Source of the DNA: JAYEHC01 sp964490635
GTDB lineage: Bacteria; Patescibacteriota; Minisyncoccia; JAHIHE01; JAGLIN01
Assembly: GCA_964490635.1 (NCBI GenBank)
Contig: CAZBCK010000038.1
Coordinates: 1 to 9,325, forward strand
DNA length: 9,325 bases
Direction: 5' to 3'
Every line of letters begins with the position of its first letter. Within the stretch, counting starts at the first letter, position 1. The notes beneath the pieces are model-generated. The model was not told the DNA's origin, did no database searches, and saw nothing but the letters and a program-made list of their open reading frames with translations. A program made the position numbers and the translations under genes. This document shows positions 1-5,772 of this stretch, in pieces.

Positions 1-113
1 AAAACAGCGACGATAATCACAGATGATGACAAATTAAGAAACAAATTTTTATCTCGTAAAATCGCCACGCTCCTATTAAATAAACTAATCACTGATTTGT
101 TTTTTAAAATCAT
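1..113 (-). CDS. Small membrane protein paralogue, N-terminal part (cut by window edge)
   Basis: The minus strand reads from an ATG at 113 for 37 complete codons to the window edge without a stop. The product starts MILKNKSVISLFNRSV and enters a hydrophobic stretch (LSSSVIIVAV). It is a paralogue of the 60-codon ORF at 1610-1792: 28 of 37 residues match, and the DNA aligns without gaps over 113 bp with 18 mismatches by hand count. About half of the base differences change the protein, and most of those changes are conservative, so both copies have probably been read as protein. The function is not recognised. An N-terminal amphipathic stretch followed by a membrane helix could be the start of a larger membrane protein such as a polysaccharide flippase, but this is a guess. 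This copy could show whether the 60-codon one is truncated, because its 3' end lies outside the window. Confidence 0.5.
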   Translation of the reverse strand, partial: MILKNKSVISLFNRSVAILRDKNLFLNLSSSVIIVAV

Positions 114-295
114 AATATTTTTTTAAATTAATTTTTAAAACTTAAAATTATTGTTAATACTAAATACCAAATACTTAATACTATTTTTTATTATAACAGT
201 TTTTAGTTATTTTTGAGAATTTCTTTCTGTCTGTTTTTTTATAAACGAATTAAAAATTAACAAATAAATCCTAAAATTTTTAATATCAATCCAAG
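114..295. other. AT-rich intergenic spacer with degenerate heptanucleotide repeat
   Basis: No gene is visible in this 182-bp spacer between the end of the ATPase gene and the start of the left membrane-protein copy. It is extremely AT-rich and holds a degenerate 7-bp repeat at 154-181. A promoter for the left copy would have to lie here on the minus strand, but no convincing -35/-10 pair stands out. Confidence 0.6.
154..181. repeat. Degenerate heptanucleotide tandem repeat (NWAATAC x4)
   Basis: Four consecutive 7-bp units read TTAATAC, TAAATAC, CAAATAC and TTAATAC. The unit resembles the heptanucleotide inside murB at 6484-6511 (TTGTATT, complement AATACAA), so the same class of microsatellite occurs both between and within genes here. 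Confidence 0.6.
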
Positions 296-1519
296 TTAAT
301 ATAAAAATCCAAAAAGATACAAGGGGATTTTTCTTTTATCGGCTACGATTATATCGTCTAAAACCAAATACGAATTTTTAACATTTTTTATTTGCTTATC
401 GTTTTTATTTTTCCAGCCAATTTCAAAAACATATCCATCAACGGATAAATCTCCATATGGAGTATGAGTTGGAACATATCCGACGTTTTGTAGCTGATTT
501 AGCGCAAATAATTCTCTCATTGTGCCCGTATCAGCTGTTTTGCCCAAATTATTATTGATAGCCTGCGCTAAATTGGTGTTATCTAAAAAAACTTTCTTAG
601 CGTGGCGAATCAGGGAATGCCCCGCTTTATTGTTTGGCAGAAAACGAATCAGGCTTGCTTCCTCTAAAATGTTCAGGTACTCGGAAATGGTAGCGTGATT
701 TCTCTCCAAACTGCTTGCTAATTTGTTAATGCTTATTTTTCCCGGGCTGATTGTCGCCAAAAAATGCAGGATTTGTTTAAAAATAATCAAATTTTTCGTC
801 TTGAGAGAATAAGAACTGGCAATATCCTCATAAATAATTTTATCTATGATATTATTAATTTGCTGAAAATATAATTGTTTGTTGCCTGTTTCTTTAAAAA
901 ACGGATAATATCCAGTGGACAAATATTCATTAAAATTCTTTAAAACATTTTTAATCTCCATTAAATCAACTGAAATTTTTTGGTAATTCTTAATAAGCTT
1001 ATTAAGGCTGAACTTTCTAATATCTGTATTTTTTTCAAAAGACAAATACTCGCGAAATGAAAATCCTCCCAAGTTATACATGACTCCTCTTCTGGATAAA
1101 TCATACTTTCCTTTAACTAAATTTAAGCTAGAGCTGCCGGAAAAAATTATTTTAAGATCAGGCAGAGTATCGTAAATATTTTTTAACTCTTGATTCCAAT
1201 TTTCATAACGATGGATTTCATCAACACAAATAAGCCGCCCACCATGTTTTAAATAAAACTCCCGCGCCAAATTCAAAAAATCGCCTTTTTTAAACAAGAT
1301 ATTGTCAGCCAAAAAATACAAAGCATTTTCATTTTTATTATATTTTTCTTTTAGATATTGCAAAATTAAAGTCGTCTTGCCAACTCCGCGAGGCCCGATA
1401 ATTCCTATCAGCCTCTGGTTAAAATCAATTTTATTATAAAGAAATCTTTTAAACGACAAATTAATGTCTTTAAGAAGAATATATTGAGTTTCTTTAATAT
1501 ATTGGATATTATTATTCAT
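296..1519 (-). CDS. AAA_14-type ATPase with C-terminal DUF4143-like domain
   Basis: A P-loop ATPase of the AAA_14/DUF4143 type, stand-alone ATPases common in archaea, Bacteroidetes and uncultured bacteria whose cellular role is unknown. The 407 residues hold a Walker A at 42-50 (GPRGVGKTT, Lys48), a Walker B at 96-103 (LICVDEIH, Asp100-Glu101) and a sensor-1-like SGSSS at 127-131. An SRRG stretch at 142-145 follows, then a predicted winged-helix region at about 255-300. The C-terminal module around 355-407 (DGYVFEIGWKNKNDKQI, ending PLYLFGFLY) matches my memory of the family's degenerate PD-(D/E)XK-like end. The length is normal and there is no frameshift. The ATG at 1519 has no Shine-Dalgarno, but lies at the expected transcription start of a strong promoter (1526-1553). 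The gene lies between two copies of a small membrane-protein ORF on the same strand. The family call is firm; any biological role, including a mobile or defence one, would be speculation. Confidence 0.9.
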   Translation of the reverse strand: MNNNIQYIKETQYILLKDINLSFKRFLYNKIDFNQRLIGIIGPRGVGKTTLILQYLKEKYNKNENALYFLADNILFKKGDFLNLAREFYLKHGGRLICVDEIHRYENWNQELKNIYDTLPDLKIIFSGSSSLNLVKGKYDLSRRGVMYNLGGFSFREYLSFEKNTDIRKFSLNKLIKNYQKISVDLMEIKNVLKNFNEYLSTGYYPFFKETGNKQLYFQQINNIIDKIIYEDIASSYSLKTKNLIIFKQILHFLATISPGKISINKLASSLERNHATISEYLNILEEASLIRFLPNNKAGHSLIRHAKKVFLDNTNLAQAINNNLGKTADTGTMRELFALNQLQNVGYVPTHTPYGDLSVDGYVFEIGWKNKNDKQIKNVKNSYLVLDDIIVADKRKIPLYLFGFLY

Positions 1520-1525
1520 ATTATG

Positions 1526-1553
1526 ATTATAGTGTATTGTAAAAATTTGTCAA
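1526..1553 (-). promoter_or_regulatory. Sigma-70 promoter of the AAA_14 ATPase, leaderless geometry
   Basis: On the minus strand a perfect TTGACA (1553-1548) is followed by a 16-bp spacer and a perfect TATAAT (1531-1526). Only six bases separate the -10 from the ATG at 1519, so the start-codon A is the seventh base after the -10, where transcription normally begins. The mRNA should therefore have no 5' leader, which agrees with the lack of a Shine-Dalgarno. Confidence 0.75.
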
Positions 1554-1572
1554 AAAGTTTATAGTGGACTGT
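1528..1572. repeat. 13-bp direct repeat over and upstream of the ATPase promoter
   Basis: TATAGTGTATTGT at 1528-1540 and TATAGTGGACTGT at 1560-1572 (plus-strand reading) match at 11 of 13 positions and start 32 bp apart, close to three helical turns. The first overlaps the -10 element and spacer; the second lies just upstream of the -35. This could be a pair of operator sites or a duplicated -10 region (the second copy contains TATAAA on the minus strand). Confidence 0.45.
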
Positions 1573-1609
1573 AAATTAAAATTCACATCACTTGAAAATT
1601 TTATTAATT

Positions 1610-1792
1610 TTAATGTCCGAAAATCACCTGCACCCAAGCGCTCCCCCCAAACCCCAAAACTCTTCCAATCACCACCGCGAAAACAGCTGTAATAATAACG
1701 GACGATGACAAACTAAAAAACAAATTTTTACTTCGTAAAATCACTACGCTCCTATTTAATAAACTGACCATTGATTTGTTTTTTAAAAACAT
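1610..1792 (-). CDS. Small membrane protein, 60 codons, paralogue of ORF at 1-113
   Basis: An unrecognised 60-residue product with a polar, basic N-terminus (MFLKNKSMVSLLNRSV), a hydrophobic run SSSVIITAVFAVVIG at about 29-43 that should span the membrane, and a Gly-rich tail ending QVIFGH. It is the second copy of the duplicated sequence that begins at the left window edge. Conservation between the copies, with mostly conservative changes, supports translation. It may be a complete small protein or the N-terminal remnant of a longer one; the continuing sequence of the left copy would decide. The ATG lies two bases downstream of the predicted 3' end of the group II intron, so the leader of this gene has been replaced by intron sequence unless it splices. 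No Shine-Dalgarno precedes the ATG. The downstream ATPase starts 90 bp away on the same strand. Confidence 0.5.
   Translation of the reverse strand: MFLKNKSMVSLLNRSVVILRSKNLFFSLSSSVIITAVFAVVIGRVLGFGGSAWVQVIFGH
1680..1792 (-). repeat. Direct repeat copy 2 (partner at 1-113)
   Basis: Ungapped alignment with 1-113 gives 18 mismatches in 113 bp by hand count, about 84% identity, with an offset of 1679 bp. The left copy continues beyond the window, so the true repeat length is unknown. Confidence 0.85.
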
Positions 1793-1796
1793 AGTA

Positions 1797-1823
1797 GATT
1801 TCTAAATTAATAAATTTGAAACC
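1797..1823 (-). ncRNA. Group II intron domain VI hairpin with branch-point A
   Basis: On the minus strand GGTTTC (1823-1818) pairs with GAAATC (1802-1797), with one G-U pair. AAATT (1817-1813) pairs with AATTT (1808-1804) around the loop TATT. A single unpaired A remains on the 3' side at 1803. A one-A bulge on the 3' strand is the branch-point arrangement of domain VI. It lies nine nucleotides from the assigned 3' end, slightly more than the usual seven or eight. Confidence 0.6.
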
Positions 1824-1830
1824 CCTAATT

Positions 1831-1863
1831 GAACCGGGCAAGCGGTTTTCCCGCACACGGCTT
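1831..1863 (-). ncRNA. Group II intron domain V (catalytic hairpin)
   Basis: The minus strand begins AAGCCGTGTGCGG and ends CCCGGTTC around a GAAA-type loop, close to the usual 34-nt domain V consensus with its AGC triad and closing GGTTC. It is 33-34 nt long depending on the boundary chosen. The tip pairs GCGG with CCGC. It starts 13 nt after the final stop of the ancestral maturase frame (1877), the normal position. Confidence 0.85.
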
Positions 1864-1876
1864 TCCAGTAATATAT

Positions 1877-3199
1877 TCACCAGATGTCATACATATTGTA
1901 GGCAAGAGATGGTTTTGGCAAGTGGTATAATTTTAGATATTCTATAAATTGTGTTCAGTTAAAACTTTTCTTTTAGCTTCTGCGGTTCATCCATTTGAAA
2001 GTCAGTTTTGTGGTTTGGTAATAGTAGAGTTGAATACTTCTGTTGCTGACGCTAATTCCATAGTAATTGTAGCGTCCTCTCAGTTTGGCTTTTAATACTT
2101 TCCAGATATCTTTGATTTTAACTTGGTTTCTAATTGCTTTCAGCCACTGGTTCATTTCTTTTGTTTTCTGTTTCATTCTTTTCTTGTTGGTTTTGGCTTT
2201 CATTAGAAAGTTTCCTTTTCTTGATTTTGAACAATAATGAGTGAAACCTAAAAAATCAAATGGGTCTGGTTTTCTTTTGCCTCTGTTCTTGCTGTTCTCT
2301 TCCGCGTATCTGCCGAATTCAATAATTCTGGTTTTCTCGCTTGATACTTCCAGGTTAAATTTCTTTAAGCGTTCTTTGATTTCTTTTAATATCTGTTCCG
2401 CTTCCGGTTTGGTTTGTGCTCCAATGATGAAGCCATCCGCATATCTGATTATTTCCGTGTATCCTTTGATTTTCTTTTTGAGCTTATATTCAAACCATAA
2501 ATCTAAAACATAATGGAGATAGATATTTGCCAATATTGGAGAAAGAATTCCTCCTTGTGGTGTTCCTTGCTTGGTATCGTAATATTTATTTTCTTGGATT
2601 ATTCCCGCTTTTAAGAATTTAATAATAATGCTTCTGAAATTGGGGTCTGCTATTTTCTGGTTTAGACACTCTATCATCCAGTGGTGACCTACATTATCAA
2701 AGAATCCTTTAATGTCTATATCTATTATCCAATTTATTGGTTTGGTTATTACCATTTTATGGACTGCTTTCAGGGCTTGGCAGCAATTCTTGTTAGGTCT
2801 GAATCCATAAGAGCTGTTTAGAAAGTGGGGTTCATAGATAGTTTCTATTATTTTCTTGATGCCTTGTCGGACTATCTTGTCTATTACGGTCGGAATGCCT
2901 AAAGGTCTTTGTCTGCCGTTGGCTTTTTCAATGAATATTCTTTTAACTGGTTTCAGTTTATATTTCTTGGCTTTCATCTTGGCTATTGTTTCTTTGATTT
3001 CTTTTTTTATTTCTTCCTCTGAATAACTTTCCAATCTTCTCTTGTCTATGCCTGCCGCTTTTCTTTTCTTTAATTCTTTGTAGCATTCTGTAAGATATTC
3101 TTCGTTTAACGAATATGCCAGAGAGGTTATTTTCTCTTGCGGTTTATGGATTGACCTTTTGGTGATAAAGGCAAGTTTTGTTGCTGTGTTTATACTCAT
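1877..3199 (-). pseudogene. ltrA: Group II intron reverse transcriptase/maturase, decayed
   Basis: The intact part (3199 to the TAA at 1975-1973) encodes 408 residues of an intron-encoded RT/maturase. These proteins bind their own intron RNA, assist splicing and prime reverse transcription during mobility. Visible motifs are GRQRPLGIP (95-103), YGFRP (131-135), motif A DIDIKGFFD (160-168, catalytic Asp162), QGTPQGG (211-217) and motif C, which reads YADG (253-256) instead of YADD. The X/thumb maturase region KLRGRYNYYGIS (372-383) is present and there is no HNH endonuclease domain. After the TAA the same frame continues KKSFN, a TGA at 1957-1955, then TQFIEYLKLYHLPKPSLAY to a final TGA at 1879-1877. 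That is the normal C-terminal tail of the family, where NRRSQ and a following Trp would be expected. CAA to TAA, TGG to TGA and GAC to GGC are each single transitions. The protein is probably inactive for mobility. Confidence 0.85.
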
Positions 3200-3690
3200 C
3201 TCTATTGTATGACACTTGTTTCTTGTTTACCTTTGAATATTACCGACAGCCCCTTTTCCTTGCTAAACCCATTACGGACAAACGATTGGATACTATGGAC
3301 TGCTCTGACTTCTGCTTATGTTTATATCCTCTCCCTTATTTCTTCAACTTGTTTGAGGTTATCCCAATAGTTTGGGAAACATTAGCAGACCTCCCAAGTT
3401 CCCTGCTTATCCGTTCCGTATCTTACCACGGTCTCTGACCCCGGCAGAGTTGGGTTAAGCTCGCCTTTAACGCTTAGCACAATGTTGTCTTCCCATATAT
3501 ATAAAAGGTTGACTTCTGCGATAGTAAAAAAATTTCGGGGCTCAATTCCTTCAGAGCAAATCCCTTGCGGTCTGATGCTTCCTTTCCTCTGGCTTCATTC
3601 AAATTGTCGCCAATTTAAATGCAGAGTTCCGTATAATCCTGATAGCTGGTCTTTAGATTAGCTGGATAAACAGGGCTTAGCTTGGCGCAC

Positions 3691-3867
3691 GCATAAAATT
3701 TTTGTTAATTAATTTAATAATACAAATATTTGCCAAATGTCTATATATTTAGTAATATACAGATAAATCTTAATATTTTTACGGTAATTACAACTATAAT
3801 ATTTCAGAAACAAAAAGAGCAAGAACACTAAAGTTTAGTTAATAACAGTAATATTAAACCAACAACC
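3691..3867. other. Divergent intergenic region between intron and pilB
   Basis: A 177-bp AT-rich spacer. It carries a candidate pilB promoter (3730-3758) and would be the 5' exon flank of the intron on the minus strand. No gene is visible. Any promoter driving the intron and the 60-codon ORF should lie here on the minus strand, but none is convincing. Confidence 0.5.
3730..3758 (+). promoter_or_regulatory. Candidate sigma-70 promoter for pilB
   Basis: TTGCCA (3730-3735) and TAATAT (3753-3758) are separated by exactly 17 bp. The pair lies about 110 bp upstream of the pilB ATG and 40 bp outside the intron boundary. In such AT-rich DNA a chance match is possible. Confidence 0.4.
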
Positions 3868-5598
3868 ATGAAACAAATCATAAATAAAAAAAGCGCGGAC
3901 GAAAAAAAATATTTAAAAGAAAAAATCCAAGATGAAACAGTAGGAGCTTTGTACCATAAGAGCGAAGAAGAAAGAGCGACTGCAGTGGCAAAAAAGCTTG
4001 GTCTTTCCTATGTTGATCTAAGCTTAATTCCTATTGATGCTGAAACAGTAAATTCAATTTCGAGAGAGGAAGCGGAAAAAGCGGAAATGGCTGTAATTTA
4101 TAAAGTTGGTAAAAAATTTCAGATAGCTGTGATAGATCCTGAGAATTACGAAACAAAAAAGGTATTGGAAAATCTTAAAAAAGAAAAAGGTGTCAACTAT
4201 AATATTGTCATTGTTTCAAAAGACAGTTTAAGAAAAGCATGGGCAAATTATGATCTTAATACTATTACTGAAACATTTGAAAAACAAGCAATGCACCTGA
4301 AAGAAAAAGATCTGACTGAATTTGAAAAAGGCGTACATAATTTAATTGAACTTAAAAAGAGAGTTTTGGAAATACAAACAACCGAGGTATTCAATATAAT
4401 TATTGCAGGCGCAATAAAAACAAAATCAAGCGATGTGCATATTGAACCATATAAAGATCACATAAGGTTAAGATATAGAATTGATGGCGTTCTTCAGGAA
4501 ATTGTCAACTTGCCAAAAAAAGCGCAAAAAACAATACTCTCCAGAGTAAAAATGCTCTCAAAAATGAAATTGAATGTTACAGATATTCCTCAGGATGGAC
4601 ATTTTAATATAAATTTGGATAACACTAGCGTGAATGTCAGATCATCAATTTTGCCAAGTAATTTCGGCGAGAGTATAGTTATGAGACTTTTACCAGAGAC
4701 AATGACTGGTCTGAAACTGGATGAACTTGGATTTAACCAATATTATCTTGAAAAAATTGAAGAACAAATTGCAAAACCGACAGGAATGGTTCTCACAACC
4801 GGACCTACAGGAAGCGGGAAAACCACAACTTTGTATTCCTTCATTAAACGGATAAATAACCCCGGAATAAAAGTAATAACTCTTGAAAATCCGATAGAAT
4901 ACAGGGTTGAAGGAATATCGCAAACAGAAGTTGGAGAAAAATCAGGACTTCGTTTCGCCGACGGACTCAGAGCTGTTGTAAGACAGGATCCGGATGTAAT
5001 AATGGTTGGAGAAATAAGAGACGCCGAAACAGCGGAAATCGCTATTCAAGCAGCGTTAACCGGACATTTGGTTTTTTCAACGCTGCATACAAATAACGCT
5101 GCCGGCGCAATCCCAAGACTGTTACATCTTAAAGTTAACCCGCGCTTAATAGCACCGTCAATAAATGTCGTGATCGCTCAGCGCCTTGTAAGATGTCTTT
5201 GTGAACATTGCAAAGAAGAATATGTTCCCGCACCGGAAACAATTGAAAAGATAAAAGCAATACTGGCTAAAATCCCAAAAAATAACGCCATTGAAATTCC
5301 AAAAGAAATAAAATTTTTATATAGAAGCAAGGGGTGCCAAAAGTGTAATTTCATTGGGTATTCAGGTCGTGTTGGAATTTTTGAATTATTTACAATAACT
5401 CCCGACATAGAAGAAATCATTCTGGGAGACACCTCTTCTTCAAAAGTTTTGGTAGCTGCCAGAAAAGATGGGATGATCACAATGCAGGAAGATGGAATTC
5501 TTAAAGCGTTAGAAGGAACAACTTCTTTGGAAGAAGTAAGCAGAGCAACAGGGGAAATTTTCAAAAAAGAAAAGTTTATAAAAAAAGCTGATCAATAA
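3868..5598 (+). CDS. pilB: Type IV pilus assembly ATPase PilB/GspE family
   Basis: A hexameric secretion ATPase of the PilB/GspE family that would power pilus extension at the inner face of the cytoplasmic membrane. The 576 residues are full length. An N-terminal GspE-N-type domain covers about 25-125, followed by the N2 domain with SSDVHIEPY near 187-195. Walker A is GPTGSGKTT at 312-320 (Lys318), the Asp box is LENPIEY at 339-345, Walker B is VIMVGEIRDAE at 377-387 (Glu382), and the His box is TGHLVFSTLHTN at 398-409. A zinc-site cysteine set, C443/C445/C448 with C490/C493, is typical of PilB/GspE and absent from the retraction ATPase PilT. The ATG at 3868 has no Shine-Dalgarno. No other pilus gene is in the window, so a type II secretion role cannot be excluded from sequence alone, but a pilus role is likelier in this kind of organism. 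It converges with murB. Confidence 0.92.
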   Translation: MKQIINKKSADEKKYLKEKIQDETVGALYHKSEEERATAVAKKLGLSYVDLSLIPIDAETVNSISREEAEKAEMAVIYKVGKKFQIAVIDPENYETKKVLENLKKEKGVNYNIVIVSKDSLRKAWANYDLNTITETFEKQAMHLKEKDLTEFEKGVHNLIELKKRVLEIQTTEVFNIIIAGAIKTKSSDVHIEPYKDHIRLRYRIDGVLQEIVNLPKKAQKTILSRVKMLSKMKLNVTDIPQDGHFNINLDNTSVNVRSSILPSNFGESIVMRLLPETMTGLKLDELGFNQYYLEKIEEQIAKPTGMVLTTGPTGSGKTTTLYSFIKRINNPGIKVITLENPIEYRVEGISQTEVGEKSGLRFADGLRAVVRQDPDVIMVGEIRDAETAEIAIQAALTGHLVFSTLHTNNAAGAIPRLLHLKVNPRLIAPSINVVIAQRLVRCLCEHCKEEYVPAPETIEKIKAILAKIPKNNAIEIPKEIKFLYRSKGCQKCNFIGYSGRVGIFELFTITPDIEEIILGDTSSSKVLVAARKDGMITMQEDGILKALEGTTSLEEVSRATGEIFKKEKFIKKADQ

Positions 5599-5609
5599 AA
5601 ACCAGCTTT
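5580..5609 (-). terminator. Candidate intrinsic terminator for murB
   Basis: On the minus strand AAAGCTG (5609-5603) pairs with CAGCTTT (5590-5584) around a 12-nt loop and runs into seven T (5586-5580). It lies about 165 bp downstream of the murB stop and overlaps the pilB stop codon, so a convergent read-through transcript would end inside pilB. On the plus strand the same hairpin lacks a T tract. The stem is short and has only three G-C pairs. Confidence 0.4.
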
Positions 5610-5664
5610 GCTTAAATATTTAGATATTTATACTAACTTGCTAAAATAATTCCTATTATTTTTA

Positions 5665-5690
5665 TCATTCCCGCGGAGGCGGGAATTCAG
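5665..5690 (+). repeat. Dispersed hairpin repeat, copy 1 (ATTCCC-N8-GGGAAT)
   Basis: A perfect 8-bp palindrome ATTCCCGC / GCGGGAAT (5667-5674 and 5679-5686) with loop GGAG, flanked by TC and TCAG. It is one of three copies in the window and sits between the convergent pilB and murB 3' ends. Its form matches the Neisseria dRS3 consensus as I remember it, but common descent is not implied. No T tract follows on either strand, so it is a poor intrinsic terminator. Confidence 0.8.
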
Positions 5691-5772
5691 TAAGTCTCAA
5701 TAAACAATATTCTTCGTATATTTTTTTTAATTTGCAAAAGTGAAATTATTAAAGCAAGCTAGTCTAAGTAGT

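Larger units (their letters stand above)
1794..3690 (-). mobile_element. Group II intron with domain-IV maturase ORF
   Basis: The intron runs on the minus strand. Its 5' end is the consensus GTGCG beginning at 3690. About 490 nt follow (3690-3200) that would fold as domains I-III; they include a conserved-looking block near 3360-3480. The maturase ORF lies in domain IV, followed by a domain V hairpin at 1831-1863 and a domain VI hairpin with a bulged A at 1803. The 3' end is placed at an AC dinucleotide, 1795-1794. The resulting 1897 nt is an ordinary length for an ORF-bearing bacterial group II intron. Joining the exons (1793 to 3691) restores an AT-rich stretch resembling the sequence beside the left paralogue (114-140), which supports these ends. 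The intron is less AT-rich than its surroundings, consistent with transfer. It sits between divergent genes and breaks no recognised reading frame. Confidence 0.85.

Noticed and set aside
1955..1975. Genetic code change (TGA read as Trp or Gly, as in some CPR lineages) to rescue the maturase tail
   Set aside because: A TAA precedes the TGA in the same frame, so recoding TGA alone cannot restore the protein, and all other genes are full length with TGA as stop.
2241..2513. Plus-strand open frame of 90 codons
   Set aside because: Antisense to the conserved RT domain of the maturase; it is a shadow frame without family features.
1973..3199. Retron, diversity-generating or CRISPR-associated reverse transcriptase
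   Set aside because: The maturase X region, domain V and VI hairpins and GTGCG end identify a group II intron; no template/variable repeat pair, msr/msd or CRISPR array is visible.
3178..3438. Plus-strand open frame of 86 codons
   Set aside because: Lies antisense to the structured 5' RNA domains of the group II intron and the maturase start; no protein family features.
4690..5564. Two minus-strand frames opposite pilB (77 and 128 codons)
   Set aside because: Antisense shadows of a well-conserved ATPase domain.
5665..5690. Intrinsic terminator for pilB
   Set aside because: The hairpin is strong but no T tract follows on either strand, and the same sequence recurs elsewhere as a dispersed repeat.
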